Source of the DNA: Brevibacillus invocatus
GTDB lineage: Bacteria > Bacillota > Bacilli > Brevibacillales > Brevibacillaceae
Length of the DNA: 64,000 nucleotides
Direction of reading: 5' to 3'
Assembly (NCBI RefSeq): GCF_003710915.1
Contig: NZ_RHHR01000029.1
Location: forward strand, 98,901 to 162,900
Both the position numbers and the translations under genes were made by a program. Of this stretch, positions 51,746-59,087 are shown in pieces. The notes beneath the pieces are model-generated. The model did no database searches, was not told where the DNA came from, and saw only the letters and a list, made by a program, of their open reading frames with translations. Position 1 is the first letter of the stretch, and the number at the start of each line of letters is the position of its first letter.

Positions 51746-53317
51746 TCAGCCCTTCATCGCTTTAACTGCCAAATAGCCGGAGGTTCCACCAAGACCTGCC
51801 CCCGGATGCGTGGAGGCACCGATGTGATACAGGTTTTTGATCGGTGTCTCATGCCGTTTGTAGCCTGTTCCTGGTCTCCAGAACAGGAATTGATCTACGG
51901 ACGACGAGCCGGAGTAAGGATCTCCGCCTACCAGATTGGGGTTGAAACGTTCCAATTCGACCGGGGATATCGCGACGCGCTTCAAAATCGATTCCTTGAA
52001 ATGCGGGATATGCTGGCTGATTCGCTCCTCGATCCGATCCACATAAGCACGGACCACCTGATCGGTATAACCTCCCGCTGTATCGATCTGTCCTGCTGCA
52101 TCCCCTGCCAGTTTGCGCGGCATCTCCTGCAATTGAATCCACAGCGTATGCTGTCCTTGCGGTGCACGGCTCGGATCATAGGAGGTGTGCTGACCCAGCA
52201 CGATCGTTCCCTCTTTGGGCAGCAAGCCATTGGCGGCTTCCGTGACGGATTGGCTGACGCCATTCATTCCGCCAGTCAGGTGAATGATCGCAGCCCGCCT
52301 TAATTCTTCGTCTTTCCAGTCGAGCGGTCGATCCAATGCGTAGTGGATCTGCATATCAGCCCGCCCATACTGGTAATTTTGCGCGTCCTTGCGCACCTGT
52401 GCCGGCACCTGATCTGGTGTGAGCAGCTTGTCGTAGAGCTGCTGCGGCGTCACATTTGCCAGTACGAACTGAGCGTGATATTCGCTCTTGTCCAGAGTCC
52501 GAACCCCTTTGACCCGTCCGTTTTCTACCAGGATCTGTTCCACCTGTGCGTTGGTGAAAAACTCTCCGCCGTTGTCGGTGACGATTTTCATGATCGCCTT
52601 GACCAGCTCGCTTCCCCCGCCTTTTGGGATCGGCATACTCGCTGCTTCCAGTGTAAAGACGATCAGCTGAGCCATGATGCTGCCCGCTGCATCGTCCGGT
52701 CCGACTCCCGTATGAAGAATCCACGGCGCGATTAGCGCTTTGATCGCATCGTTTTGAAAATGCAGGTCCAGCCATTTTCGCGTAGGAGCAACCATGCTGC
52801 CCACGTGGTGGGTAAATTCCGTTACCCCTTTGCTGCGAAGGGATTTGAGCACAGACTGGATCGCGGCCCACGACATCGGCTCGTTGCCGAACAGCGTAAA
52901 GATCATTTCGGAATTGGCTTCAAAATATTTCATCGCTTCATGATAACGATCACCATCACCTGGCATGAGGCGGTTGAAATGCTCGATATTCTTCTGGCGA
53001 TTGTTGTAGAGCACAGCGCTGCGCTGATCAGGCAGGATTACACCTGTTGGCACATCCGTATTCACGTACTCCAGCCCGTTTTTGTGAAGCTCGTCCTTTA
53101 GCTCTCCGTATGCAGGTCCGGTCACAAACAGAGGGTGCCACCCGGAGAACACATCATGCTTAAAGCCAGGCAGCGTGATCTCGTCGGTGCGAATGCAGCC
53201 GCCGATCCAGGAGCTTCTCTCCAGCACCGCTATCTTTTGACCTCTTTTCGCCAGCATCGCCGCTGCCGTCAGCGAGTTGATCCCGCTCCCAATTATCACT
53301 GAATCATATCGTTTCAT
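51746..53317 (-). CDS. PYROXD2/phytoene-desaturase-like FAD oxidoreductase (second of a pair)
   Basis: A 523-residue flavoprotein with an N-terminal dinucleotide motif SVIIGSGINSLTAAAMLAKR and a C-terminal FAD closure NLYHIGASTHPGAGLGGTSG. The overall plan matches PYROXD2/CrtI-like amine-oxidase superfamily members. ERSSWIGGCIRTDEITLPGF is the family GG-doublet region. It starts 34 bases after the stop of its paralogue. No carotenoid synthase is nearby, so a carotenoid role is not supported. Substrate unknown. Confidence 0.82.
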   Translation of the reverse strand: MKRYDSVIIGSGINSLTAAAMLAKRGQKIAVLERSSWIGGCIRTDEITLPGFKHDVFSGWHPLFVTGPAYGELKDELHKNGLEYVNTDVPTGVILPDQRSAVLYNNRQKNIEHFNRLMPGDGDRYHEAMKYFEANSEMIFTLFGNEPMSWAAIQSVLKSLRSKGVTEFTHHVGSMVAPTRKWLDLHFQNDAIKALIAPWILHTGVGPDDAAGSIMAQLIVFTLEAASMPIPKGGGSELVKAIMKIVTDNGGEFFTNAQVEQILVENGRVKGVRTLDKSEYHAQFVLANVTPQQLYDKLLTPDQVPAQVRKDAQNYQYGRADMQIHYALDRPLDWKDEELRRAAIIHLTGGMNGVSQSVTEAANGLLPKEGTIVLGQHTSYDPSRAPQGQHTLWIQLQEMPRKLAGDAAGQIDTAGGYTDQVVRAYVDRIEERISQHIPHFKESILKRVAISPVELERFNPNLVGGDPYSGSSSVDQFLFWRPGTGYKRHETPIKNLYHIGASTHPGAGLGGTSGYLAVKAMKG

Positions 53318-53351
53318 CGATGAACCTCCCACGTATACGATTGCTGCCCAA

Positions 53352-54926
53352 TCAAGCTTTCAATAATTGCTTTGCCAGCAGATAGCCGGAAGTTGCGTTC
53401 AAGCCTCCACCCGGCCAGGTCGATGCCCCGATGAGGAACAGCCCGTCCACCGGCGTTTTGTAGCGAGACCAGCCTGGCACGGGTCGAAACAAAAAGTTTT
53501 GATCCAGATGGTGGCTTCCCGATACACTGTCCCCGCCCACCAGATTTGGGTTGGCGACTTCCAGATCACGTGGGGAATAGACGGTGCGGCCGATGATCTG
53601 CTGAGTCACATTTGGCGCGTAGACCTCCAGCTTTTTCAGGACACGATCCGCATAGGCATCCTTCATCTGATCCCAGGTGCCGATCCCGATTTCATGCAAA
53701 GAATCACGCTGCGGCTTCGCCGGGAGAGCGCGCACCTGTACCCACAAGGTGTGTTTCCCTTCTGGCGCTCGCGATGGATCAAAGGCGCTTTGCTGCCCGA
53801 CTACCAGCAGGGGACTGGCTGGCAGCTCTCCGTTCAAGGCATCCGAATACGTACGTGCTACGTCTTCCACGTACGGCCCGATATGCACATAGGCAAACTT
53901 GGCATAATCTTCACCCGCTTTCCAAGAGAGTGGGCCATCCAGCGCCAAATGAATCATCATCGTCCCGGGTCCATAGCGGAACTTTCGGTAACGCTCCACA
54001 TATGCCGAAGGAAGGGTCTCCTGATCGAGCAGCTTTGTGATCAGCTGTGTCGGTGTAATGTTTCCAATCACGGCTTTTCTGGCATGAATCTTGTTTCCGT
54101 TCGCCAATTGTACGCCGACTGCCCGATTGTTTTGGACCAGCACTTTTTCTACCGGATGCTGGGTCAGCACTTGACCACCCCGCTTTTCCAAGGTCTTGAC
54201 CATGCTTTGAATGAGGTTGCTGATGCCCCCCTTGGCAATCGCCATGCCATTCCGATGATCCAAAGGCGGTTCTACAAACGGAAATTGCGCACCGCCAGAC
54301 ACATCTGGCCCGAAGTCCAGGTGGAAAGCCCAAGGAATAAACAGCGATTGTACCTTTTCATTCTCAAACCAATACTCCGCAAATTGTCGCGGACTTTTCA
54401 GGATCATGCTGCCTAGCTCAACAGTCTTGGCATATCCGAGGGCCCTCCACATCCGGTAGAGCTGACGCGCAGCGGGCCAGGATGGCAGAGGCATTTGCAG
54501 CAGAGGCAGGAAATGTGGAGCTGTTTCATCAAAAAATTTTAACAGAGCCTTCCAGGAATCGGCGTCGTGGTTAGAATGACGCTGAAACTGCGCGATCGTT
54601 TTTTGTGCATCTGTGTACACGCCGATTCCATCCCCATCGGGAAACACACTGGCAAACGGCTGGTCACTCACAGCAATATCAAAACCGTTCTGATGAAATT
54701 CTGTCTTCATCTCCTGGTAGATCTGCGAACCGAGAAACAGGCCGATATTCGTCGCGTACAAATCATGCGTGAAGCCTGGTATTGTCACTTCCCCGCTTTT
54801 CGACGCTCCACCCGCTTGATCCGCCTGTTCCAACACGAGTACCTTGTGGCCAGCCTGTGCCAGCTTCAACGCACAAGCCAGCCCGTTATGACCTGAACCA
54901 ACGACGATATAATCTGCGTCGTTCAT
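53352..54926 (-). CDS. PYROXD2-like FAD oxidoreductase (first of a pair)
   Basis: A 524-residue paralogue of the next protein. It has YIVVGSGHNGLACALKLAQA at the N-terminus, AGGASKSGEVTIPGFTHDLY, and GLFLIGASTWPGGGLNATSG at the C-terminus. The GHNGLACA version is typical of PYROXD2-type enzymes. The shared stretch NPNLVGGD appears in both proteins. The two probably work as a pair, or as a heteromer, on related substrates. About 115 bases separate it from the Crp/Fnr gene upstream. Confidence 0.83.
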   Translation of the reverse strand: MNDADYIVVGSGHNGLACALKLAQAGHKVLVLEQADQAGGASKSGEVTIPGFTHDLYATNIGLFLGSQIYQEMKTEFHQNGFDIAVSDQPFASVFPDGDGIGVYTDAQKTIAQFQRHSNHDADSWKALLKFFDETAPHFLPLLQMPLPSWPAARQLYRMWRALGYAKTVELGSMILKSPRQFAEYWFENEKVQSLFIPWAFHLDFGPDVSGGAQFPFVEPPLDHRNGMAIAKGGISNLIQSMVKTLEKRGGQVLTQHPVEKVLVQNNRAVGVQLANGNKIHARKAVIGNITPTQLITKLLDQETLPSAYVERYRKFRYGPGTMMIHLALDGPLSWKAGEDYAKFAYVHIGPYVEDVARTYSDALNGELPASPLLVVGQQSAFDPSRAPEGKHTLWVQVRALPAKPQRDSLHEIGIGTWDQMKDAYADRVLKKLEVYAPNVTQQIIGRTVYSPRDLEVANPNLVGGDSVSGSHHLDQNFLFRPVPGWSRYKTPVDGLFLIGASTWPGGGLNATSGYLLAKQLLKA

Positions 54927-55043
54927 AGCATCACCTCATCGACATTTGAAGCACTGCGCATATCTAAAAAGGTACGGGACCATAGAAGTTGAATCCGATT
55001 TAAAGCTTAGAAATAAAGGTATGATGACCAAAAATCCATTGGC

Positions 55044-55682
55044 TCAGATATACAACCTGCTTAACTTCTCGCGTTCTTTAATCACGATCATGCGATTTTG
55101 AATATCGATCAGATCGTTCTCTTTCCACTTTTTCAAGATCTTGTACACCGTAATGCGCGTCAATCCCGTACAGTTCGCAATGTCCTGCTGCGTCATCGAA
55201 ATCCTGTCGGAGCGGTACGTCCTGCAAAACTTGGAGAGTGAATACGCGATATACTGCTCGGCTGTAAACGTTTTCAAAAGTATATCTTCACTTAATATTC
55301 TCATTTTTTGGACAATTGAATCGATAAAAAAGGAAAGGAAATCAGGACAGGCCTGCACCATCTCCCTGAACACTTCTCTCGAGAAATAATAGAGGACCGT
55401 GTTCTCGACAGCTACGGCCGTGGAGAAGTAAGCCAGCTGATCGATTGCTTGCTCCCCAAACAGCTTGCCTTCTCCGTGAATATCGAGTATTTTCCGGCTT
55501 CCTTCCGGCTTCACCGTCATGATTTTGACGAGTCCAGAGTGTAAGTAGTAAAAACCGTTTCCTACCTCACCTTGTGAATAAATAATCGCCTTCTGTTTCT
55601 TGAACTGTCTTTCTCCATATTTGAGGTAGGGCTGCCAGGATACACTCTGTTCCTGATGCTTGTGGTTCAGAATCATTGACAT
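55044..55682 (-). CDS. Crp/Fnr-family transcriptional regulator
   Basis: A 212-residue regulator with an N-terminal cyclic-nucleotide-like barrel (EVGNGFYYLHSGLVKIMTVK, GEGKLFGEQAIDQLAYFSTA) and a C-terminal winged helix with ISMTQQDIANCTGLTRITVY. The canonical cAMP-binding Arg and Glu are not evident and there is no Fnr-type N-terminal cysteine cluster. It lies just upstream of the PYROXD2-like pair in the same direction and may control it. Confidence 0.85.
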   Translation of the reverse strand: MSMILNHKHQEQSVSWQPYLKYGERQFKKQKAIIYSQGEVGNGFYYLHSGLVKIMTVKPEGSRKILDIHGEGKLFGEQAIDQLAYFSTAVAVENTVLYYFSREVFREMVQACPDFLSFFIDSIVQKMRILSEDILLKTFTAEQYIAYSLSKFCRTYRSDRISMTQQDIANCTGLTRITVYKILKKWKENDLIDIQNRMIVIKEREKLSRLYI

Positions 55683-55722
55683 GAAGATGCCCCCCTAATT
55701 TTGAAAGAATGAAGGTATGCCA

Positions 55723-56004
55723 TTATTTCTTGCACATGCTCGTAAACGCGTCCAGCTTCTCCACCAGACCCCCGTGACCGAACTTGAAGCTCGATTTTTT
55801 GTTCAGGTTGGCCTGACTGGTACCGATCGATTGCAAAAATGAGAGGATCATTTGGCGTCGGACAACAATATCCTTGTTTCCTTTTTGATAGAAGTAAGAA
55901 TCAATGGTGTTGTAGATCCCCCGATTCACTCCGTACACGGTTTCGCATACCTTGCAGAACGAAAAGTCAGGCAAATGGATATTTTCCTCGACTGCATTCC
56001 GCAT
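55723..56004 (-). CDS. Hypothetical protein with one CxxC
   Basis: A 93-residue protein starting MRNAVEENIHLPDFSFCKVC, with a single CxxC pair that could bind metal or be redox-active. The rest is basic and helical (NLNKKSSFKFGHGGLVEKL). GGGGGATTTGAA precedes the ATG at 56004. It starts 42 bases after the riboflavin-kinase-like peptide and precedes the Crp/Fnr gene by 40 bases, so these three are probably co-transcribed. No family is recognised. Confidence 0.55.
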   Translation of the reverse strand: MRNAVEENIHLPDFSFCKVCETVYGVNRGIYNTIDSYFYQKGNKDIVVRRQMILSFLQSIGTSQANLNKKSSFKFGHGGLVEKLDAFTSMCKK

Positions 56005-56046
56005 TTCAAATCCCCCATTCCTTCCTTTCTTTCGTAGTCGCTGAGC

Positions 56047-56226
56047 TCAGCTCTGCTCAATACGCTTTCTCGTCTCGTCCACATCCTGTTCCACGGAGAG
56101 GTTCGCTGTTGGAAAACCAATCTTTCGTCCGATTTGTTGACCATAGATAACGATTCCGGTAAAGGATACCACGATTTCGTGTGCGGGGATGTTAACTGCT
56201 TCACGATTTTGCCATATTTTCATCAT
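56047..56226 (-). CDS. Mini-protein with a riboflavin-kinase N-terminal motif
   Basis: A 59-residue peptide containing FTGIVIYGQQIGRKIGFPTA followed by NL. This is the G-x-V-x-x-G-x-x-x-G-R-x-x-G-F-P-T-A-N-L motif that starts riboflavin-kinase (flavokinase) domains. The domain normally spans 120 or more residues, but here the frame ends about 15 residues after the motif. It is either a remnant or a deliberately short flavin-related peptide. GGGGGAAGC precedes ATG-ATG (56226/56223). Confidence 0.55.
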   Translation of the reverse strand: MMKIWQNREAVNIPAHEIVVSFTGIVIYGQQIGRKIGFPTANLSVEQDVDETRKRIEQS

Positions 56227-56260
56227 GCTTCCCCCAAAAATTTTGGTAAAGAACATGGAC

Positions 56261-56295
56261 AAAAAGAGGGTAATCCCTGAATTCAGAAATTACCC
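56261..56295 (-). terminator. Terminator of the luciferase-like monooxygenase gene
   Basis: GGGTAAT (56268-56274) pairs with ATTACCC (56289-56295), followed on the minus strand by TCTTTTT. Confidence 0.75.
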
Positions 56296-56329
56296 ATTGA
56301 GGTTTGTTGCACTGCACGGGAGCCTGCGC

Positions 56330-57379
56330 TTATTTGAAGTTCGGCATAACCTGCTTGCTGATCAGCTCTTGCTGCTTGATCACTTTCCAATGATCCATTC
56401 CGCCGTAGTTGGTCAAGAAATCGATCTCCGTCAAGCCTTCTACCTCACGCTTCACGCGCTCAATTTTTTCACAGATTTCTTCTGGCGTACCAATCCAAAC
56501 CACATCGCCCTCGGTGATTTGCTCGTAAGTCATGTCTGCCAATTTCTCCAGAATGCCTTTGGCGTAGAAGTTGAATCCGGCGTTGAGCATGCGGTCGCGG
56601 TTTGGCAAAGCGACGGTTGGCGCACTGTTTCCAGCGAGGAAGTTTTTGAAGTGCTTCTCGGATTCCTTGCGAATTTGCGCCGCGTCATCGTCCATGTAGA
56701 CCGCATGCAGCCAGACAACCTGCGGCTCATTGCCATGCTTGTAGCAAGCGTCACGATAAATATTGAGCTGTTCCTTGAGATTTTCCAATGGTAGCAATGG
56801 CGGTACAAAAATTCCCCAGCCTTTGATACCGGCTTGTTCGTAAGTATGATTGCTGGTTCCACCTGTATAGTAGGGCATTTTCTTTTGCAATGGGCTTGGT
56901 ACGATATCGACGTCTTTCGCTGTATAGTATTTGCCTTCGAAATTGACGCGACCTTCACTCAGTCCCTGCTCCAGAATCGCCAATGCTTCTTCAAATCTCG
57001 GTTTGGCTTCTTCGATCGGTACGATGCCCTCGTCCGGGAATACCCAAGCGTGGCCGCGCCCTACTCCGACCTCAATCCGGCCATTCGTCAAAATGTCTGC
57101 GACTGCAATTTCTCCTGCCATGCGCAGCGGGTTTACTTGTGGCAAAATGTGCAAGGCTGTACGGAAGCGAATATGCTGTGTCTGATGCGCCACAGCCGTA
57201 TAGATAGCCAGGGGATTGGCAGAGATCGAGAACCTGGAGAAATGGTGGTGATCGATCAGCGAGTATACATCAAAACCCACCTGATCCGCATGAATAATCT
57301 GCTTGATCACTTCATCGTACAATTGCTTTTCGGTTTTGCCGTTTGACAGCTGCATTTCGGAATAAAGTCCAAATTTCAC
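56330..57379 (-). CDS. LLM-class (bacterial luciferase-like) flavin-dependent monooxygenase
   Basis: A 349-residue TIM-barrel flavin monooxygenase. Family landmarks: DQVGFDVYSLIDHHHFSRF, NGRIEVGVGRGHAWVFPDEG and MPYYTGGTSNHTYEQAGIKG, plus the final GTPEEICEKIERVK. It uses reduced FMN supplied by a flavin reductase; one is encoded at 61510-62010. The substrate is unknown. A GTG start has AAGGAGAGTTGACTA. A terminator follows. Confidence 0.9.
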   Translation of the reverse strand: MKFGLYSEMQLSNGKTEKQLYDEVIKQIIHADQVGFDVYSLIDHHHFSRFSISANPLAIYTAVAHQTQHIRFRTALHILPQVNPLRMAGEIAVADILTNGRIEVGVGRGHAWVFPDEGIVPIEEAKPRFEEALAILEQGLSEGRVNFEGKYYTAKDVDIVPSPLQKKMPYYTGGTSNHTYEQAGIKGWGIFVPPLLPLENLKEQLNIYRDACYKHGNEPQVVWLHAVYMDDDAAQIRKESEKHFKNFLAGNSAPTVALPNRDRMLNAGFNFYAKGILEKLADMTYEQITEGDVVWIGTPEEICEKIERVKREVEGLTEIDFLTNYGGMDHWKVIKQQELISKQVMPNFK

Positions 57380-57549
57380 TAGTCAACTCTCCTTCGCACA
57401 TTTTATAGTGAATATTTCATATATTCTGTTTCTTTTTCTACTATATTCGACAATTCCCCGAAATGTATATGTGTAGTCCCGTAACTTCGGGATTCCCCTG
57501 GCACGAAAAAAAGTAGCCTCCCTCCGAAGATTCTCTTTTCGCACGAAAC

Positions 57550-57596
57550 AAAAAACCAGTCCCTCGTACAAGACATGCTTGTTTGAATGGACCGGT
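57550..57596 (-). terminator. Terminator of the MBL-fold gene, in a 250-bp gap
   Basis: ACCGGTCC and GGACTGGT close a stem with T6 on the minus strand, after the MBL stop. The rest of 57380-57549 holds a small CCCG/CGGG hairpin and no gene that I can support. Confidence 0.75.
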
Positions 57597-57627
57597 TTCA
57601 CGGAGTCTGCTATTTCCTTTCACTCCA

Positions 57628-58302
57628 TTACTGGATCGGGTTCTCTACGATTTCGTTGAGGCGTTCTTTGATACCTCCCGAACAAACTCCCCCGTGATAG
57701 GTAATCACATGATCGATGTCATAGTCTAGCAATTTGCCTACCGACAGCAGGGCAGTCTCTTTGTCCGGAGTAAATTTGGGATCAAAAGGCATGAGCACTC
57801 CATCTCGAGATGTGAGTGCATCGCCGGAGATCAAGGTCTTGCTGGGGCGATGATACAAAGAGATATGATCAGGAGAATGCCCCGGCGTATAGATGATCTC
57901 AATGCCTCCACAGTCAGGGAGAAGTTCTTTGTCCTGAAGCGTCTGATCGACTTTTACATAGGGTGCCAGCGCACCGCTTTTGATGAGCGGGGTTTCCCCT
58001 GCCAGGTACGGCACCGCGATTTCATGAGCCAGCACTTGGACTTTCCCGCCAAAAGCCGCAACCAGCTCAGGCAAGCTCCCGATGTGATCCCGATCCTGAT
58101 GAGTAATGATGATTTTGGTTAAACGGTCAAACGAAATGCCTTCCTTCTCCACTGCCTCGCGGATCAGCTCCAATTGTCCCGGTATACCCGTATCCACCAG
58201 AATTACTTCGATCTCATCCCAGAGCAAAGCTGCGTGAACGACAAATGGTTGGTCTCCTACATTCATCTCTAACCGAAGTGCTCTCATACCGCTTGAAACC
58301 AT
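57628..58302 (-). CDS. MBL-fold metallo-hydrolase with HxDxDH variant motif
   Basis: A 224-residue metallo-beta-lactamase-fold hydrolase. The metal motif is IIITHQDRDHIGSLPELVAA: His68, Asp70, Asp72, His73, so the second His of the usual HxHxDH is Asp. VILVDTGIPGQ, IIYTPGHSPDHISLYHRPSK, LISGDAL and HVITYHGGVCSGG supply the remaining ligands. This HQDxDH variant is common in Bacillus. GGAGGATGAAGC precedes the ATG. The function could be a thioesterase/glyoxalase-II-like or lactonase activity. Confidence 0.88.
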   Translation of the reverse strand: MVSSGMRALRLEMNVGDQPFVVHAALLWDEIEVILVDTGIPGQLELIREAVEKEGISFDRLTKIIITHQDRDHIGSLPELVAAFGGKVQVLAHEIAVPYLAGETPLIKSGALAPYVKVDQTLQDKELLPDCGGIEIIYTPGHSPDHISLYHRPSKTLISGDALTSRDGVLMPFDPKFTPDKETALLSVGKLLDYDIDHVITYHGGVCSGGIKERLNEIVENPIQ

Positions 58303-58367
58303 GCTTCATCCTCCTATTATCTAGCCGATTCTATGAATCTATGCTCCTTCATCCACCCTGACTCTCG

Positions 58368-59036
58368 CTATGTATCTGTGTGCGCTGTACCGATTTTCCC
58401 GTACTTCTCGATCGCCTCTGCTCTTGATTTCACATCCAGTTTTTGATAAATATTGGTTAAATAATATTCAATAGAGCGTGTGGTCATGTACAGCTCTTTG
58501 GCGATCTGCTTGTTGGTAAAGCCTCGCCCCACTCTCGTTAAAATATAGCTTTCCTTTTCCGTGAGCGGCTGATCTTTTGTACTGGCCTTGCTCTTGGTCT
58601 TCTGAAAATCGATCTGACGAAAAAGGCTGAGAGGGATGACCGTTTCGCCGCCCTGGACAGCTTCAATCATGCGAATCACCTGCTCCGGTGTGGCTTCTTT
58701 GGTTAGAACGCCACTGATCCCGATGGCAATCAGCTTTTGCAGGATGGGGAGATAATTCATCCCCGTAAAAATAACGATGTGGGCATCAGGGTTGTGTTCT
58801 TTCATTCTTCTCGCTACTTCGATTCCTTCCATATCCGGAAGCATCAAATCCAGGAGAATGACATGCGGGCTGAATTGCTCGAACATTTCGACAGCCAATA
58901 CTCCGCGGTCAGCGACCCCGACTACCTCATACTTCTCTACGCCTTCCAAAATAAATCTTGTCCCGAAGCTCACAGTAGGATGATCATCCACAATTAACAC
59001 TTTACATCGGTTGGATGTACAGCTCATTTCATTCAT
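58368..59036 (-). CDS. ComA-like NarL-family response regulator
   Basis: A 222-residue regulator. The receiver domain reads CKVLIVDDHPTVSFGTRFIL with phospho-Asp in VILLDLMLPDMEGIEVA, conserved Thr in VIFTG and Lys in LTKEATP. The output HTH (GRGFTNKQIAKELYMTTRSI, EYYLTNIYQKLDVKSRAEA) closely follows the ComA pattern RGFTNQEIA...KRSIEYSLTSIFNKL. Divergent from the hybrid kinase, 51 bases away, which is its probable partner or phosphorelay input. The start could be 59036 or 59027. Confidence 0.85.
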   Translation of the reverse strand: MNEMSCTSNRCKVLIVDDHPTVSFGTRFILEGVEKYEVVGVADRGVLAVEMFEQFSPHVILLDLMLPDMEGIEVARRMKEHNPDAHIVIFTGMNYLPILQKLIAIGISGVLTKEATPEQVIRMIEAVQGGETVIPLSLFRQIDFQKTKSKASTKDQPLTEKESYILTRVGRGFTNKQIAKELYMTTRSIEYYLTNIYQKLDVKSRAEAIEKYGKIGTAHTDT

Positions 59037-59087
59037 CCTTTCTTTTTCGCACACTTGTTCATAAAAAATGCAAGGTGGTCATGATGC

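Noticed and set aside
51746..54926. Carotenoid biosynthesis operon
   Set aside because: Both enzymes resemble phytoene desaturases, but no phytoene or dehydrosqualene synthase is present and the GHNGL-type motif points to PYROXD2-like proteins.
57470..57500. Riboswitch-like CCCG/CGGG hairpin between the MBL and LLM genes
   Set aside because: Only a 4-bp stem is visible and no known aptamer core matches.
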